Origin: Vigna angularis
Taxonomy: Eukaryota > Streptophyta > Magnoliopsida > Fabales > Fabaceae
Length of the DNA: 64,000 nucleotides
Reading direction: 5' to 3'
Assembly: GCF_016808095.1 (NCBI RefSeq)
Contig: NC_068972.1
Span: 27,644,289 to 27,708,288 of the forward strand
A program made the translations under genes and the position numbers. Below the pieces are notes generated by a model. It saw only the letters and a list, made by a program, of their open reading frames with translations. It was not told the DNA's origin and made no database searches. Positions within the stretch are counted from its first letter, which is position 1. Each line of letters begins with the position of its first letter. Below, one piece after another: positions 20,759 through 31,040 of this stretch.

Positions 20759-21344
20759 AAAATTAAGCATTATGGTGTTCCTAGTGGTAGATTTATTTGG
20801 GTTGTAAAATGATTTCAAATTTTTAAATTAACCCAAAGGACCCATACAAAATAGTTGGGTACCTATTGTTTAAAATTTAAAATTTCTTTAAAACAATATT
20901 TAAGAAATTTTCTTTTAAAAATTTGTTTTTGTTCTACATATTTGAAAAGAAGAATTAAGAAATTTTTATTCCAAGGTAAATGGAACTATTTTTTCAAACG
21001 GAAAACATTTGAAAAAGAAGATTGTGTGCATGTTGTCTTTGATGAAATTATAGACCTTGAGGCAAAACCTCTTGAGTCATTTGAATTACATGCAGGCAAT
21101 GATGAAGAATTATAGAAGACAACAAATGAAGTGAAGAATGATGACAATCCTCAAGATGAAGATCTAAACAAAATGTGGAAACAACCTAGAGGATTCTCAT
21201 TCGAAATTGAAGGCATATCTAAAGGGGTGCTTTATGTTTCTATGTTTTTATTAGTATGTGCTCTTTATATTTCCTTGCATGCTTACCTCTTTAAAAATTC
21301 AATAAAATATATATTGTTTTTTCCTTAATATGCATACATGCTTT

Positions 21345-21557
21345 TATTAAGGGGGAGTATATTTTCTAATAAATTTAGGGGGAGCTATACTACATCACTT
21401 TTTAATAATGATCAAAAAGGGGGAGAAATATTTAAAGCCTTAAACTTATTTCTAAGTTCACTAACAATTGTTTCTTCCTTAAGTTGTTTTTTAAATACAG
21501 ATTATTACCAAAAGCTTTAAATCAAGAAGGTTTTGATCATCATCAAAAAGGGGGAGA
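21345..21557 (+). other. Polypurine tracts of the SIRE-like fragment
   Basis: AAAAAGGGGGAGA (21545-21557) lies against the LTR start TGTTAGCAAAATG. Similar GGGGGAG runs lie near 21351, 21379 and 21419. Several GGGGGAG copies are usual for SIRE-type 3' ends. Confidence 0.7.
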
Positions 21558-21558
21558 T

Positions 21559-22676
21559 TGTTAGCAAAATGATGAAGATAAAGTTTTGATGATGTCCAAA
21601 TCAAGTCAAGAACAATCAAGACTCATGAAGAATGATCTTTGAAGACTTGTAACCTTTTGTAATAATTGTATGAACATAGGAAAATTAGTAGTTTTATGTA
21701 TGCATTCAAAAGTGATGTAAAAATAAACCTAAAACCCAAAACTGTGCAGTGCTAATCGATTAACAGAGGGTGTTAATCGATTGTTCCAGTGCGCCATGAA
21801 GAAGCACATCAATGCAGTCTAATCGATTAGCAGATCAGACTAATCAATTAGTTAATCGATTAACAGGGGCTGTTAATCGATTAACGTTAATCGATTAGCA
21901 GATCAGACTAATCGATTAACACAGTGACCGTTTGAAAAACTAGCCGTTTTTAGAGCCGTTGAACTATCCGTTGGGTTGTTAATCGATTAACCACTGTAGT
22001 TAATCGATTAACACAGTGTGAAAGGCTGAAAACGAAAAATGGAAGAGTCTTTGGATGAGTCTATAAATAGACTCTCATTTCCTCTCAACAACAACTGGAG
22101 AAACTCTTCCCTTGTGCTCAAATACTCAGAAACTCTTGAGAATTGTGTGCTCTTGCTCAGCTAAGGAAACTCTGTCTGTAGAGTTGGTGAAATACTGCTA
22201 TGGTGATAGAGGAATAGCTGGTTCATCCTTGGTGTGTCTAAGGAGGTGTTTGGAAGAGGAAGTTCATCCTTCGTGAAGTATTCGGAGGAGGTGTTCATCC
22301 TTCGTGAAGTATTCGGAGGAAGTGTTTCATCCTTTGTGAAGATTCAAAGGAGGTGTTGTTTCATCTCTTGTGGTATCAAGAGAGGTGGTTTCTAAACTCT
22401 TACAAATTGTATCTTTGTGATTGTAGTTTGTAATTGTTTTGTGTTAGTGAAACTGTTTATCTTGTTTTGAGATAAGCGACTGGACGTAGGATTGGTAAGA
22501 TCCGAACCAGGATAAAATCATCTGTGCAAATTTCTCTCAACCTTACTCTCTTTATTTGTCAATATTAATTGCTAAGTAAGTTTAATTGAGTAGAAATTAA
22601 AAGGCACAAGTTAGTATTAAAAACCCTCTTGGTTTGTTATTCCACGCTAACCATTCCGCTGCAGCCGCCTCTGACA
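21559..22676 (+). repeat. SIRE-like 3' LTR
   Basis: 1118 bp, TGTTAG to CTGACA. U3 has about ten TTAATCGATTAAC-type palindromes (21754-22011). TATAAATA is at 22062-22069. U5 carries CGACTGGACGTAGG and GAACCAGGATAAAAT, shared with the LTR piece ending at 29930. Confidence 0.85.
22062..22069 (+). promoter_or_regulatory. TATA box of the SIRE-like LTR
   Basis: TATAAATA, downstream of the AATCGATT palindrome cluster and followed by a CTCATTTCCTCTCAACAACA start-like region. Confidence 0.65.
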
Positions 22677-23291
22677 AGTGCCCTGCTGAGAGTAATATCT
22701 GACACATGTGAACATGGCTGAATGTTGGCATGAGAAAATGCCATCCAATACTTTGCAAGAGGAGTCAAATCCGTCCTCCTAATGTTAACCACTGAGCCAG
22801 ATCTATTTCTTTGGAAGTGTCCTCCAGGTATACACAACACTCTCTCCACATCCTCATAATCAGCACCTTCCTCCATGCAAAGAGCAAACTGGCATTGCTC
22901 ACCAGCCCACACAGTATCCAGGAAGTTGTTGATAGAATCAGGATCATACCTGATAGCATGGCCTCTGACATAGCCCAAATAATTCTCAGCTGGATAATCA
23001 TCAATCTTCTTTGCATTGGTGTAAAATTCCTTCACCACAGCTATGTTGGCAGGTGCAGGATAAGTAGCTAGCTTTCCCCGATCATTCCCTAACACTTGCT
23101 CTCCAAATTGAGGAGCAAAGTTAGGTATCATTCCAACCTTTCTCTCCATCAGAAGTCTCCTGTCCTGAACCACCCTAAAGTGCTTCTCATGTTTCCTAGA
23201 GAGGAACCTGCCAGAATGGGATTGCTCTGGTTCCTTTTCCTTTCTCTTGGTTGCCATGGTTTTCAATCTTTTTCCTGATGAAGAAGTCATT
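22677..23291 (-). pseudogene. Env-position ORF of element B, C-terminal half missing
   Basis: ATG 23291 (MTSSSGKRLKTMATKRKEK), then the same domain order as A through YVRGHAIRYDPDSINNFL to CSHVSDITLSRAL. The rest is replaced by the SIRE LTR terminus; the open frame runs into it and stops at 22637. Very close to A. Ala2 is Thr. No stop falls in the retained part, so it is less decayed than A and C. Confidence 0.8.
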
Positions 23292-23293
23292 CC

Positions 23294-23711
23294 TACATTC
23301 AAAACACAAACAAAACCACAGAACATGATGTTAATCATTAGTAAAACACAGAACACAACTCCTTTCGAAGCTAAACCACCGCTGAGGGCCAGAATTTCAC
23401 CTCAGCGCCACCAATGCCACATTCCAACACGCAAAATTTCAGAAAAACCAAATCTGGCAGAGTGCCGCTCAGCGGCATATTACCCCTCAGCGGTAACTCT
23501 GCAGATTTTTGAAAAACCTATTTTAAAGCTTTCCTAACTCCACCCAAATGCAATTTTCAGTTTTCCAGTTCATGATCATGCAGTTTAATCGGTTCAAACA
23601 TCAAATATATCATCAAATCATGCATAGAAATCAAAACCCCTAAATATTCATGCTTTGACAATCACATTCAAATTCAAGAACCCTAGAATGAACAAAATGC
23701 ATTTTACTTAC
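23294..23711 (-). other. Predicted intron before the env-position ORF of B
   Basis: Minus-strand donor CAA|GTAAGT at 23711, TTTACTAATGATTAAC near 23345, acceptor GAATGTAG ending at 23294. 418 nt. Confidence 0.6.
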
Positions 23712-23924
23712 TTGGATGGAGATGCTAGATGTAATGAGAATGCTTCCAAGCTAGAATGCTCTCTTCCAACCCCAAACTTTGATGGCACACTAGTGAAAAA
23801 GTGAGTGGAAGAGAAATTTTCTTAAGAGGGAAGAGTGAAAAGATGTGGAAAACCTTGGAAAAGGTATGTAGGAGTGTGTGTGCAGAGAAGAGCCTGAAAG
23901 TATGAGCAAGTGCGCAGCTTAGGG

Positions 23925-24040
23925 TTTAAAAATACCCTAATGGGCTCGGGTCCCGCTAAGGGGAACTAAAGCCCAATCTGCGGGAGTACCGCTCAGCGGT
24001 AAAATACCGCTCAGCGGCACTTTCATGATGTGCTCCTCTC
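23925..24040 (-). promoter_or_regulatory. Internal promoter-like region of element B
   Basis: Two CCGCTNAGCGG boxes (about 23989-24018), then GAGCCCATTAGGG, a TATTTTTAAACCC TATA-like/telo-box segment and a leader. Counterpart of 17060-17175. Confidence 0.45.
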
Positions 24041-24157
24041 CTTCTTTTCTTAACCTACGTGTCTTCCCTACATGCCCCTCATGGGTTCCCTGCAATTCAA
24101 TGTTAAAAATGCTTATGCAAATCCTAACTAAAATAAACAAACAGAAACAATCAATCA

Positions 24158-24206
24158 ACTGGGTTGCCTCCCAGGTAGCGCTTGTTTAACGTCACGAGCC
24201 TGACCC
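24158..24206 (-). repeat. Motif M, downstream copy in B
   Basis: Minus-strand GCTCGTGACGTTAAACAAGC and TGGGAGGCAACCCAG. Confidence 0.7.
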
Positions 24207-24216
24207 AAAATCCACC

Positions 24217-24360
24217 AACATCCATCAGTAGGTGTTACAATACTCACCAACACCCATCAGTAGGTGCAAAATTTTCCCACCAACACCCATCAGTAGGTGT
24301 TACACACTTAGCATCCTTCAGTGGATGCTATATCCAACTAGCATCCTTCAGTAGATGCTA
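24217..24360 (-). other. Hairpin array with fixed loop, element B
   Basis: Five hairpins, given as plus-strand stems: 24217-24236 (AACATC/GGTGTT), 24250-24267 (ACACC/GGTGC), 24282-24301 (AACACC/GGTGTT), 24309-24330 (TAGCATC/GATGCTA, loop CTTCAGTG), 24339-24360 (TAGCATC/GATGCTA). The loop is CATCAGTA or CTTCAGTA except where noted. Confidence 0.7.
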
Positions 24361-24432
24361 TGTCCAACAAAATATTTACAAAATAATGTCCACAAATTAA
24401 AAGTTACAAAACCAAAATAAAATCAAAAGTTT

Positions 24433-25362
24433 TTAAATCACTAGGTTGCCTCCCAGCAAGCGCTCTTTTAATGTCATTAGCTTGACCCAGTAAAGTTCAA
24501 GTTCCTTCTTCTTTTTCTTCTTCCTACTGAACTTCTTCAGAAATTTGATCAAACCAGGAACCTGTTGCAGTGTCTCAATCATAGGAACTTTAATCTCCAA
24601 TTTCTTGAAGATTTCCATAAAGCACTTAAATTTCTTTTCCTTCCTATGATTCTTCTTTAGATGAGGATGGGATTTTTCATATGATTCCTTCTTCTTTCCT
24701 CTCATCTTCTTTTTCTTACGCTTCCTCTCCCCAAATTTTCTCTTTTTCTTTTCTCTTATTTTTTTCTTCCCTTTTCTTTTTCTTTTCAACTTCTTTATTT
24801 TCACACAAATCTTCTTTCTCTCTTCTCTCTCAACCACTTCTTTCTCTTTTTCTTCATTTTTATTTTTCTCACTCAACTCTTCTTTCTCTTTTCTCTCTAT
24901 CTTTTCCTCATCTCCCTCTATTTTTTTCTCATCAAGAATCTTGTCACTTTCAGTGACATTGGTTTGCCCTTCCTTCTTAAGGTTAACTTCAGTATTAACC
25001 TCATCATTCAATCTCTGACTAATGTAACGAAGGTGCATCTCCATCCTTTTACATGATTCTTCAATGCTTTTCTGAGTAGAGTCGGAATTTTTCAAAAATC
25101 GTTGAAGGGTGTCATCCAAATTTACTGATAAAGAGGGTTGTTGCTGCCATTGTTGTGGTGGCGGCCTATCAAATTCTTCGGCAGCTTGAGTGGTTTTGTG
25201 TTGACATTCAGGTATCTGTATGTACTGTTGAACTGCCTCCTCCAACGTTATCCTTTTTCCCGATAGAGAGGGTTTTTGCTGCCATTGTTGTGGTGGTCGA
25301 TTCTTAAATTGTTTGACAGCTTGCCAAAATTGATCATTATCCATGCTTGAGTGAGATCCCAC
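24433..25362 (-). CDS. gag C-terminal-like ORF of element B
   Basis: A 309-codon open frame, near-identical to A's: MGSHSSMDNDQFWQAVKQF, two PPQQWQQ repeats, LDDTLQRFLKN, a Lys/Glu-rich middle and KLEIKVPMIETLQQVPG near the end. Differences from A are mostly substitutions in the charged stretch (for example KIREKKKRKFGERKRK against KMKERKKRNFRERKRK). No protease, no zinc knuckle, no capsid core. Two copies keeping this frame open suggests recent origin or some use for the peptide; I cannot tell which. The Phe/Ser-rich frames opposite are artefacts. Confidence 0.7.
   Translation of the reverse strand: MGSHSSMDNDQFWQAVKQFKNRPPQQWQQKPSLSGKRITLEEAVQQYIQIPECQHKTTQAAEEFDRPPPQQWQQQPSLSVNLDDTLQRFLKNSDSTQKSIEESCKRMEMHLRYISQRLNDEVNTEVNLKKEGQTNVTESDKILDEKKIEGDEEKIERKEKEELSEKNKNEEKEKEVVEREERKKICVKIKKLKRKRKGKKKIREKKKRKFGERKRKKKKMRGKKKESYEKSHPHLKKNHRKEKKFKCFMEIFKKLEIKVPMIETLQQVPGLIKFLKKFSRKKKKKKELELYWVKLMTLKERLLGGNLVI
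24440..24489 (-). repeat. Motif M, upstream copy in B
   Basis: Minus-strand GCTAATGACATTAAAAGAGC and TGGGAGGCAACC, overlapping the gag-like frame end. Confidence 0.7.
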
Positions 25363-25523
25363 CAGTAGTTGAAATTACCTTAGTAGAATTGAGTGCCCAT
25401 ATAGTTAAATTCTTGACCAAATTGCATCCTGCAAACATTAGGCACAAAACTCTAGGAAATATTTGTTAGCACAAAAAGATAGAGAAAAAATCAAAGGATA
25501 TAATTGAAAAGATAAGAAGATAT

Positions 25524-25665
25524 GAAACAGAAAATAAAATAAAATAAAATAAAAACAGAAAAATAAAATAAAATAAAAAGAGAAAAATAAAATAAAATAA
25601 AAAGAGAAAAATAAAATAAAATAAAATAAAATAAAATAAAAACAGAAAAAAATAAAAACAGAAAT
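25524..25665 (-). repeat. A-rich leader tract of element B
   Basis: AAAATAAAATAAAA and AAAAACAGAAAAAT repeats between gag-like ORF and primer-binding site. Confidence 0.75.
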
Positions 25666-25723
25666 TCAAATTTAAAGTCAAAGATAATCAATAATCACAC
25701 AAATTAACCAGTTAAACCACGAG

Positions 25724-25741
25724 TCCCCGGCAACGGCGCCA
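25724..25741 (-). other. Primer-binding site of element B (tRNA-Asp)
   Basis: Perfect minus-strand TGGCGCCGTTGCCGGGGA, six bases from the LTR edge at 25748. Confidence 0.85.
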
Positions 25742-25747
25742 AAAACT

Positions 25748-27050
25748 TGATGGACAAATTTATGAACACCAAAATATGATGTCACAAACTTGTTTGTCAA
25801 TCGGCAAGTATGACCGAATCGTTCAAGTAATAAACTTGGTAGGACCAAGTATCGTTCTTCCCAAAGGACTCTCGGCCTAGTTTAGTTGTGTGGTTTCTTG
25901 ATTAACTAAGACTTAAAGACGAAATATTTGGATTTTAATATGCAAGACAAAAAAATAAACATGTATGCATGAAGTTTGATCAATGGCAAAGACAAAAGAT
26001 AAACACTTTCAATGAAATATATGAATAAATATGTTGTTGGGGGTCAATTTCATCTCATCCACTCTCATACATTTTAGGAATTCAACATTCAAATCATCAT
26101 TGTTAATGCCACTCTCTAAAGTACCATTCTAGATGGCTTCTCCCTAATCACGAGTTCATACAATTCCTAGCATTCCTAATGATTAGTTCATAAGTGCAGG
26201 AGCTTAACGACAACCAATATAATATTGGGAGAAATTCCCCGGATCTAGACTTCCCCGTACGTTCCCCTTATCGACAAAACCAATGATCATGCATTGAATG
26301 AGTTAAACGATGCAAGCTTTAAGCAAAGAGGAAAAACCCTAACTAATGATGAAAGAAAGCATAAATCTTAGATTAAGATGCAAGCATAAATTCCATATAT
26401 GAGAGCTTCAAGAGATTACATTGATTCCCCAACAAACATACAAGGTTTAGTTCACCATATTCATGGTGAACCTAGATGAATTACAATGAAAGTATGAAAG
26501 AATAAACCCTAAAAAGGTGAAGAGGTAGCCTGAGCATCCAAGATCCTCCTTCAAAGGGGTGGAAGAGAGAGTGTTTGCCTCGTTTCTGCCAAAGATGCCT
26601 AACCCTAGGAAACCCTAAAGCTTAAATACCATTCGTAAATTACAAAAAGTCAAGCCCAAGCCCATTAAAGTGCCGCTCAGCGGTAAAATACCGCTCAGCG
26701 GTGATTGCGCGTCTCGTTTTCTCCCCTCAGCGGCCATTTTGCCCCTCAGCGGACCTCCCGCAACCTCTTGAGTGCCGCTCAGCGGTAAAAGGCCGCTGAG
26801 CGGTGACTTCAACTTCTTCTTTTTGCACTCTTCGATTCTTTTTCTGATTCTATCTCTCTCCTTCTTCACTTCTTTCACTAAATTCACCTTAAAACCTGCA
26901 CAAAAACACTGAAATCAAGCATAAACCTGTCCAGCTCTCTTATTTCTGAAAATATGGATAAAAGTATGATTTCAAGCTAGTTTCTAAGTCTAAGGGTTGC
27001 TTTTAGTATCAATTTTAAGCATGAAAATAACAGTTTTTCAACTGTTATCA
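25748..27050 (-). repeat. 5' LTR of element B
   Basis: 1303 bp; plus-strand edges TGATGGACAAATTT and CAACTGTTATCA. CCGCTCAGCGG and CCGCTGAGCGG boxes at about 26670-26800. Its U3 end forms the right boundary of the composite block. Confidence 0.85.
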
Positions 27051-27055
27051 TTGGT
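27051..27055 (+). repeat. Right target-site duplication TTGGT of the composite block
   Basis: Matches 14158-14162; the H sequence continues directly after it. Confidence 0.85.
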
Positions 27056-28062
27056 AAGAATGATTTGCACTTACTGAAGGGTGCTGGAGGATTTTGAGTC
27101 AGGCTCGTGACGTTAAACAAGTGCTACCTGAGAGGCAACCCAATTGATGGACTTTATCTCTATTTGTTTTGATTTTGCTCTAGTTGCATTTTAGGGATTG
27201 AATGTATGAGTGATGTGAGAACCTAAATGCATGGGGTGAATGAGAGGCATTGGTATAGGACACCTAGGGCAAGCTAGGAAAAAGGAGAGTTGGTGCCGCA
27301 AATGCCGCTCAACGGTAATTACCGCTGAGCACGACTACTGCAGATTTGGGTGGACTTTTTTGGGCTCAGCGGGATTAGGCCCATTAGGTTATTTTTAAAC
27401 CCTAGGGCACAACTTTGCTTCCACTTTCAGATCTCACTCTTCCCATACACTCTCAAGCATTCTCCAAAGAGTTCTCTTCACTTTTCCCTTCTTCCCCCTT
27501 CACAAAAATTCTCTTCCACTCACTTTTGCATAAAGTTTCCATCCAAGTTTGGGGTTTGGTGAGAGCATTGCTATTAGGGGTGATTTTTGCACATTCCTAG
27601 AGCATTCTTCACTCATCTAGCATCTCCACCCAAGTAAGTATAAGCATTTTACATTCTAGGGTTTTTGAAAGCATGAATTGGTATGAACATGATTGTTTAA
27701 GCATGATTCTTGAGGGATTTTTATTTTTATGCATGATTAACTGAATTAATTGTTGTTTGGACCGATTAAATTGCTTGATTTGGGTTTGTAACTAGGAAGA
27801 ATGCATATGGGTGGAGATTAGGAGCATTTTTGTAAGATTTTGAAAAATCTGCAGAATCGCCGCTCAGTGAAAATTTCCCTTGAGCACGATTCTAGCAGAG
27901 TGGTTTTTATGCTTCTTTTGCTTGCTGGTTTTGATGCACAGGTTGCACTGAGGGGTTTTGATTACCCTCAGTGGTGATAGGAATGGTTTTAGGAAGTTGT
28001 TTGTGGCTTACTAATGCTTAATAAGGTTTCTTGTCGTTTTGTGAATTATGTTTGATGTAGGG
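27056..28062 (+). repeat. Internal region of element H: hairpin, motif M, promoter-like region, intron
   Basis: Hairpin 27067-27084, motif M at about 27096-27150, degenerate CCGCTNAGCGG boxes near 27303-27330, GCCCATTAGG, TATTTTTAAACCC at about 27390, leader with AAGTTTGGGG near 27545, donor GTAAGT at 27634, acceptor TTTGATGTAG ending 28060 (427-nt intron). Confidence 0.6.
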
Positions 28063-28240
28063 ATGGCCTCCTCATCGGGAAAGAGAATCAAGACTATAGG
28101 ATCCAGGAGGAAGGATAAGGAACCAGAACGCTCGTATGCAACAAGTTCCTTTTCCGCAAGCATGAGCGCCACTTCAATGTTGTCCAAGATAGGAGGCTAT
28201 TAATGGAAAGGAAGGCTGGACTGATACCTGATTTTGCTCC
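28063..28240 (+). pseudogene. Env-position ORF of element H, N-terminal remnant
   Basis: ATG 28063 (MASSSGKRIKTIGSRRKDK) after the predicted acceptor. A frameshift near 28135 moves the FRKHERHFNVVQDRRLL part to another frame. The match ends at about 28240 (IPDFAPA), where a minus-strand Tat-type fragment begins. Same family as the copies in A, B and C; too short and broken to function. Confidence 0.75.
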
Positions 28241-29286
28241 TGCGACGCCGTGATGGTCGCCAAGGGTTCAGCCTCTACCCATTTGGTGAAGTAGTCAATC
28301 ACCACAAGGAGGAACTTCTTTTGTGCCTGGCCTGTTGGGAACGGGTCAACTATGTCCATCCGCCATTGCGCGAACGACCAGGGTGACGTCATGGTGTGCA
28401 AGGTGTGCGGTGGTGCATGCAGGTTGTTGGCGTGGACTTGGCAGCTGAGGCACTTCTAAGCGAATACCTTAGTGTCCTTCTCCATGGTTGGCCAGTAGTA
28501 TCCGACCTACAGTACCCGAGCCTTCAAAGCTCGACGACCGGTGTGGAATCCGCAGATTCCATTATGGAGCTCGTTCATGACATATTGCGCTTCTTCCTTC
28601 CCGAGACACTTAAGGAGAGGGGTGGAGAACCTTCTCCGATACAGGTCGTCCCCTACCATAAGGTAGCGGACAATCTTCTTGGCGTCCGCCGGCTTAATCG
28701 ATTGGTCGGTATCTTGATGGGCCACTAATGCTCGAATCTCCACTCGTCAATCCCCGACTTCACCCTTTGACACCGCCAAGCATTCGACCGATGGCTACAA
28801 CAATACCTGGCGTATGATCGTCGTCAACTGCCATTTTTCTTTCCCCGTGCTTAATTTTAATAACATGTCCACCCATGTGTTATCCTTGCGAGGGATGTGC
28901 CGGATGCTGACCTTATCAAAAATAATTTTATTAAGGCAGTTGCTCTGTGGAAATATCGGAGGAGTTCTCTCTCCTTCACCTGGAACTCCCCATTCATCTA
29001 TCCTACCACAAGTTGGGAATCCGTCCGGCACACAACCTTTCGCGCCCCCATATCCCTTGCTAGCTCCAGGCCGGCCACCAGGGCCTCGTACTCCGCTTGG
29101 TTGTTGGAGGTTTGAACTTGAAGACCAACGAATGTTCCAGCAAGAATCTGTTCGGGCCTTCTAGCACTATACCAGCCCCATTCACAGACCGACCCGACGA
29201 GCCGTCGACGTATAGGTTCCACTCATCATTGACCGTTAGGGGCAACTCAGTTGTCTTTTCAATTTCAGACCAGTTGTCTATAATGT
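28241..29286 (-). pseudogene. Tat-type Ty3/gypsy pol fragment (RNase H, integrase N-terminus)
   Basis: Minus-strand pieces in changing frames. An RNase H of the second (archaeal-like) Tat kind: WNLYVDGSSGRSVNGAGIVL near 29230, NNQAEYEALVAGLELARDMG near 29090, SIRHIPRKDN near 28890. Then integrase zinc-finger region near 28520-28700, and WRMDIVDPFPTG / LLVVIDYFTKWVEAEPLAT near 28250-28370. Frame changes at about 29115 and 29020 plus stops near 28795 inactivate it. It is GC-richer than its neighbours. It ends inside the integrase core at 28241 against the H env-position ORF, with no target duplication visible. Confidence 0.75.
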
Positions 29287-29320
29287 GTCTTTTCAATTTC
29301 AGACCAGCTGTCTATATATA
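29253..29320. repeat. 34-bp tandem duplication at the Tat/LTR junction
   Basis: GTCTTTTCAATTTCAGACCA occurs at 29253 and 29287, each followed by GTTGTCTATA or GCTGTCTATA, with a 34-bp period. Confidence 0.7.
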
Positions 29321-29930
29321 GTTGTTTTAAAACCCTTAGAGGGTTAACCCGAACTTTTCATTTTGAGAGTATTAGAGCTTTGTGCCTAAGGGAAGCTCTT
29401 TGAGAGTGAAAAGAGATCTATGCCATTTGAGAATACAGTTTGTCTGAGGAAGTTCTCAAGTGATAGAGTTGCTTAAGTCAAGTCTTGTGAATAGGAGAAG
29501 CTCGCGCTTAGTGTGTCTAAGGTCGGAGCGGTTCTCTTCAAGTTGGCTGAGCAGTTCTTCCGGTTCGTTTGTCGAAGAAAGGTTCTTCCGTTCTTTTGTC
29601 GAACGAAAGGTGTTCTCATTTCTTAATCTTTACTTCATATCTTGTAATCTATACAAACAATATTTTAGTGAAAAAGGTTAATCATTATTCATAGTGATTA
29701 ACGACTGGACGTAGAATCTTTTGATTCGAACCAGGATAAAATTTCTATGTTGATTTTCTTGAACTCTACACTCTTTAAACTCTTAGCACATCAACTGTTT
29801 GATAAAAGTTCTCTAAGAAAATTGATTTTCTAAAACGGACCATCTTAATACGAGTTTGACCAAACACGCTTTCCGCTATCTATATTTCATTCTGTTGCGC
29901 GACTCTATAATGGTACCGATTGTTCTGACA
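29301..29930 (+). repeat. SIRE-like LTR, 5'-truncated
   Basis: TATATATA (29313-29320), then R-U5 with GACTGGACGTAGAAT, GAACCAGGATAAAAT and the terminal TTCTGACA at 29930, as in 22440-22676. No AATCGATT array because U3 is lost. Confidence 0.7.
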
Positions 29931-30767
29931 ACCATGACAAATATTTGATGTTTTATATGCCAGCATGAAACCAAAGAGTGAATCCCTTTTTTATTCTTTA
30001 TTTCTTTACTCTTATAAACCAAACAGAACGTCGCACACTTTATGGGGTCGACGTTTAAAACAGTATAGAACGTCAAACAAGTTGGACGTGATGGTCGTAA
30101 TCACATAACGTCCCTAAGGAAACAGCCGATCTCCAATACAAAATAAATAAATACTAAATATTGATTTAATTATTATGACGTCAATCGTAACAAAAGAAGG
30201 ACGTTGTACATTATAGCTAGCAGTTATTTGTTTATTTTTCATTTAATTCAACCCATAAAATGTCAGTTTTATACTCGCTTAGATGTTTTGTTATTTAGTT
30301 CCTTTTTTATTATTTTTTCTTTTTCTTTTAAACCAACCACAGAACGTCGAATTTTCTTCGCATTTGACGTTTTATTTTCAAGAAATTATGTTTTTAATTT
30401 TTTTCTTCTAAACCACCCGAAAAAACGTTCTTGTACTCGTCGCTTCAACGTTTTATTAAGCTGAGGAAGCCACATATCAAGTCAAATTATGTGGGGATTT
30501 GGCTTTGACGTGTCGTACATGCGTATAACGTCAAAGTTCAACGTCACATAACAGAACATACAACGTTAACAATAACCTCAATCCCTCTTTTTTTCTTTTT
30601 TTATTTTTCTTTTAAACCAACCAAAGAATGTCGAACTTTTTCACCAATTTGACGTTTTTTGCCAGAAATAATTTTTTTTTCTTTTAAACCAACGAATAAA
30701 ACGCCATAAAAAAAAGAACACATAATAAAACAAGGACATCACAACTTAATACTATGACTCTAAGACC
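29931..30767. repeat. ACGTC-palindrome region, no gene
   Basis: Repeat family with 29-bp imperfect palindromes AACGTCGAA-N11-TTTGACGTT at 30027-30055, 30343-30371 and 30627-30656, usually preceded by TTTTAAACCAACC. No supported frame. Confidence 0.6.
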
Positions 30768-31040
30768 TTATTCTGATTCAGACGTCTTCCTAGAATCTTC
30801 TACAATAGACTCTTCATCAGAATCCTCTATTTCTGAATTGTTATTAATCTCCTTCTGATAGAGCACATCTACTTTCTTTTCAAGCATCCACTTTCGTTTA
30901 ATTGCATACAATAGAAAAACATCTTTTGTTGTCATCCTGTTGACCATCCAAATATGATCAACATATTTGATGCGAAGAAGAATTTGAACAACAGAAATCT
31001 GGAGGAAAGAAAAATAGTAAGAAGATAAGTGATTTTTCAA
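30768..31040 (-). pseudogene. C-terminal remnant of the second plant transposon protein-like family
   Basis: A short minus-strand frame whose end (DVLYQKEINNNSEIEDSDEE) resembles the ends at 35264-35473 (DALHQKKNKNDSPTKDSSEE) and 62380-62575: a Lys-Lys segment followed by an acidic Ser/Glu/Asp tail. The upstream part of the protein is not recognisable here. Low certainty. Confidence 0.4.

Larger units (their letters stand above)
20701..22676 (+). mobile_element. SIRE/Maximus-like Ty1/copia fragment with 3' LTR
   Basis: A gag zinc-knuckle remnant, about 0.8 kb without clear coding sequence (short frames such as LNKMWKQPRGFSFEIEG that I cannot place), several purine tracts and a complete LTR (21559-22676). 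RT and integrase are absent. The 5' end is missing but the 3' end is the exact LTR terminus CTGACA, joined to the truncated B. Confidence 0.75.
14163..27050. mobile_element. Composite inverted block: A, SIRE-like piece, B
   Basis: One insertion into H with U3 LTR ends facing outward on both sides. Element A (plus) fills 14163-20700, a SIRE-like piece 20701-22676 and element B (minus) 22677-27050. A and B form long inverted arms (about 4.4 kb each) that are close but not identical relatives. A normal element has one U3 and one U5 outer end, so this needs an unusual origin. Confidence 0.75.
22677..27050 (-). mobile_element. Element B: non-autonomous Athila-like element, 3' part missing
   Basis: Minus-strand relative of A: 5' LTR (27050-25748), primer-binding site, leader, gag-like ORF, motif M, hairpins, motif M, promoter-like region, intron and the first ~205 codons of the env-position ORF. 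Cut at 22677 by the SIRE LTR end. Lacks A's 165-bp duplication. Confidence 0.8.

Noticed and set aside
21131..21328. 65-codon frame in the SIRE-like fragment as a gene
   Set aside because: Short, no recognisable domain, in a region between a decayed gag and the polypurine tracts.
24681..24956. Ser/Phe/Leu-rich plus-strand frame
   Set aside because: It is opposite the Lys/Glu-rich gag-like ORF of B; composition and position show a shadow frame. The same holds at 7008-7389, 38881-39141 and 56412-56621.
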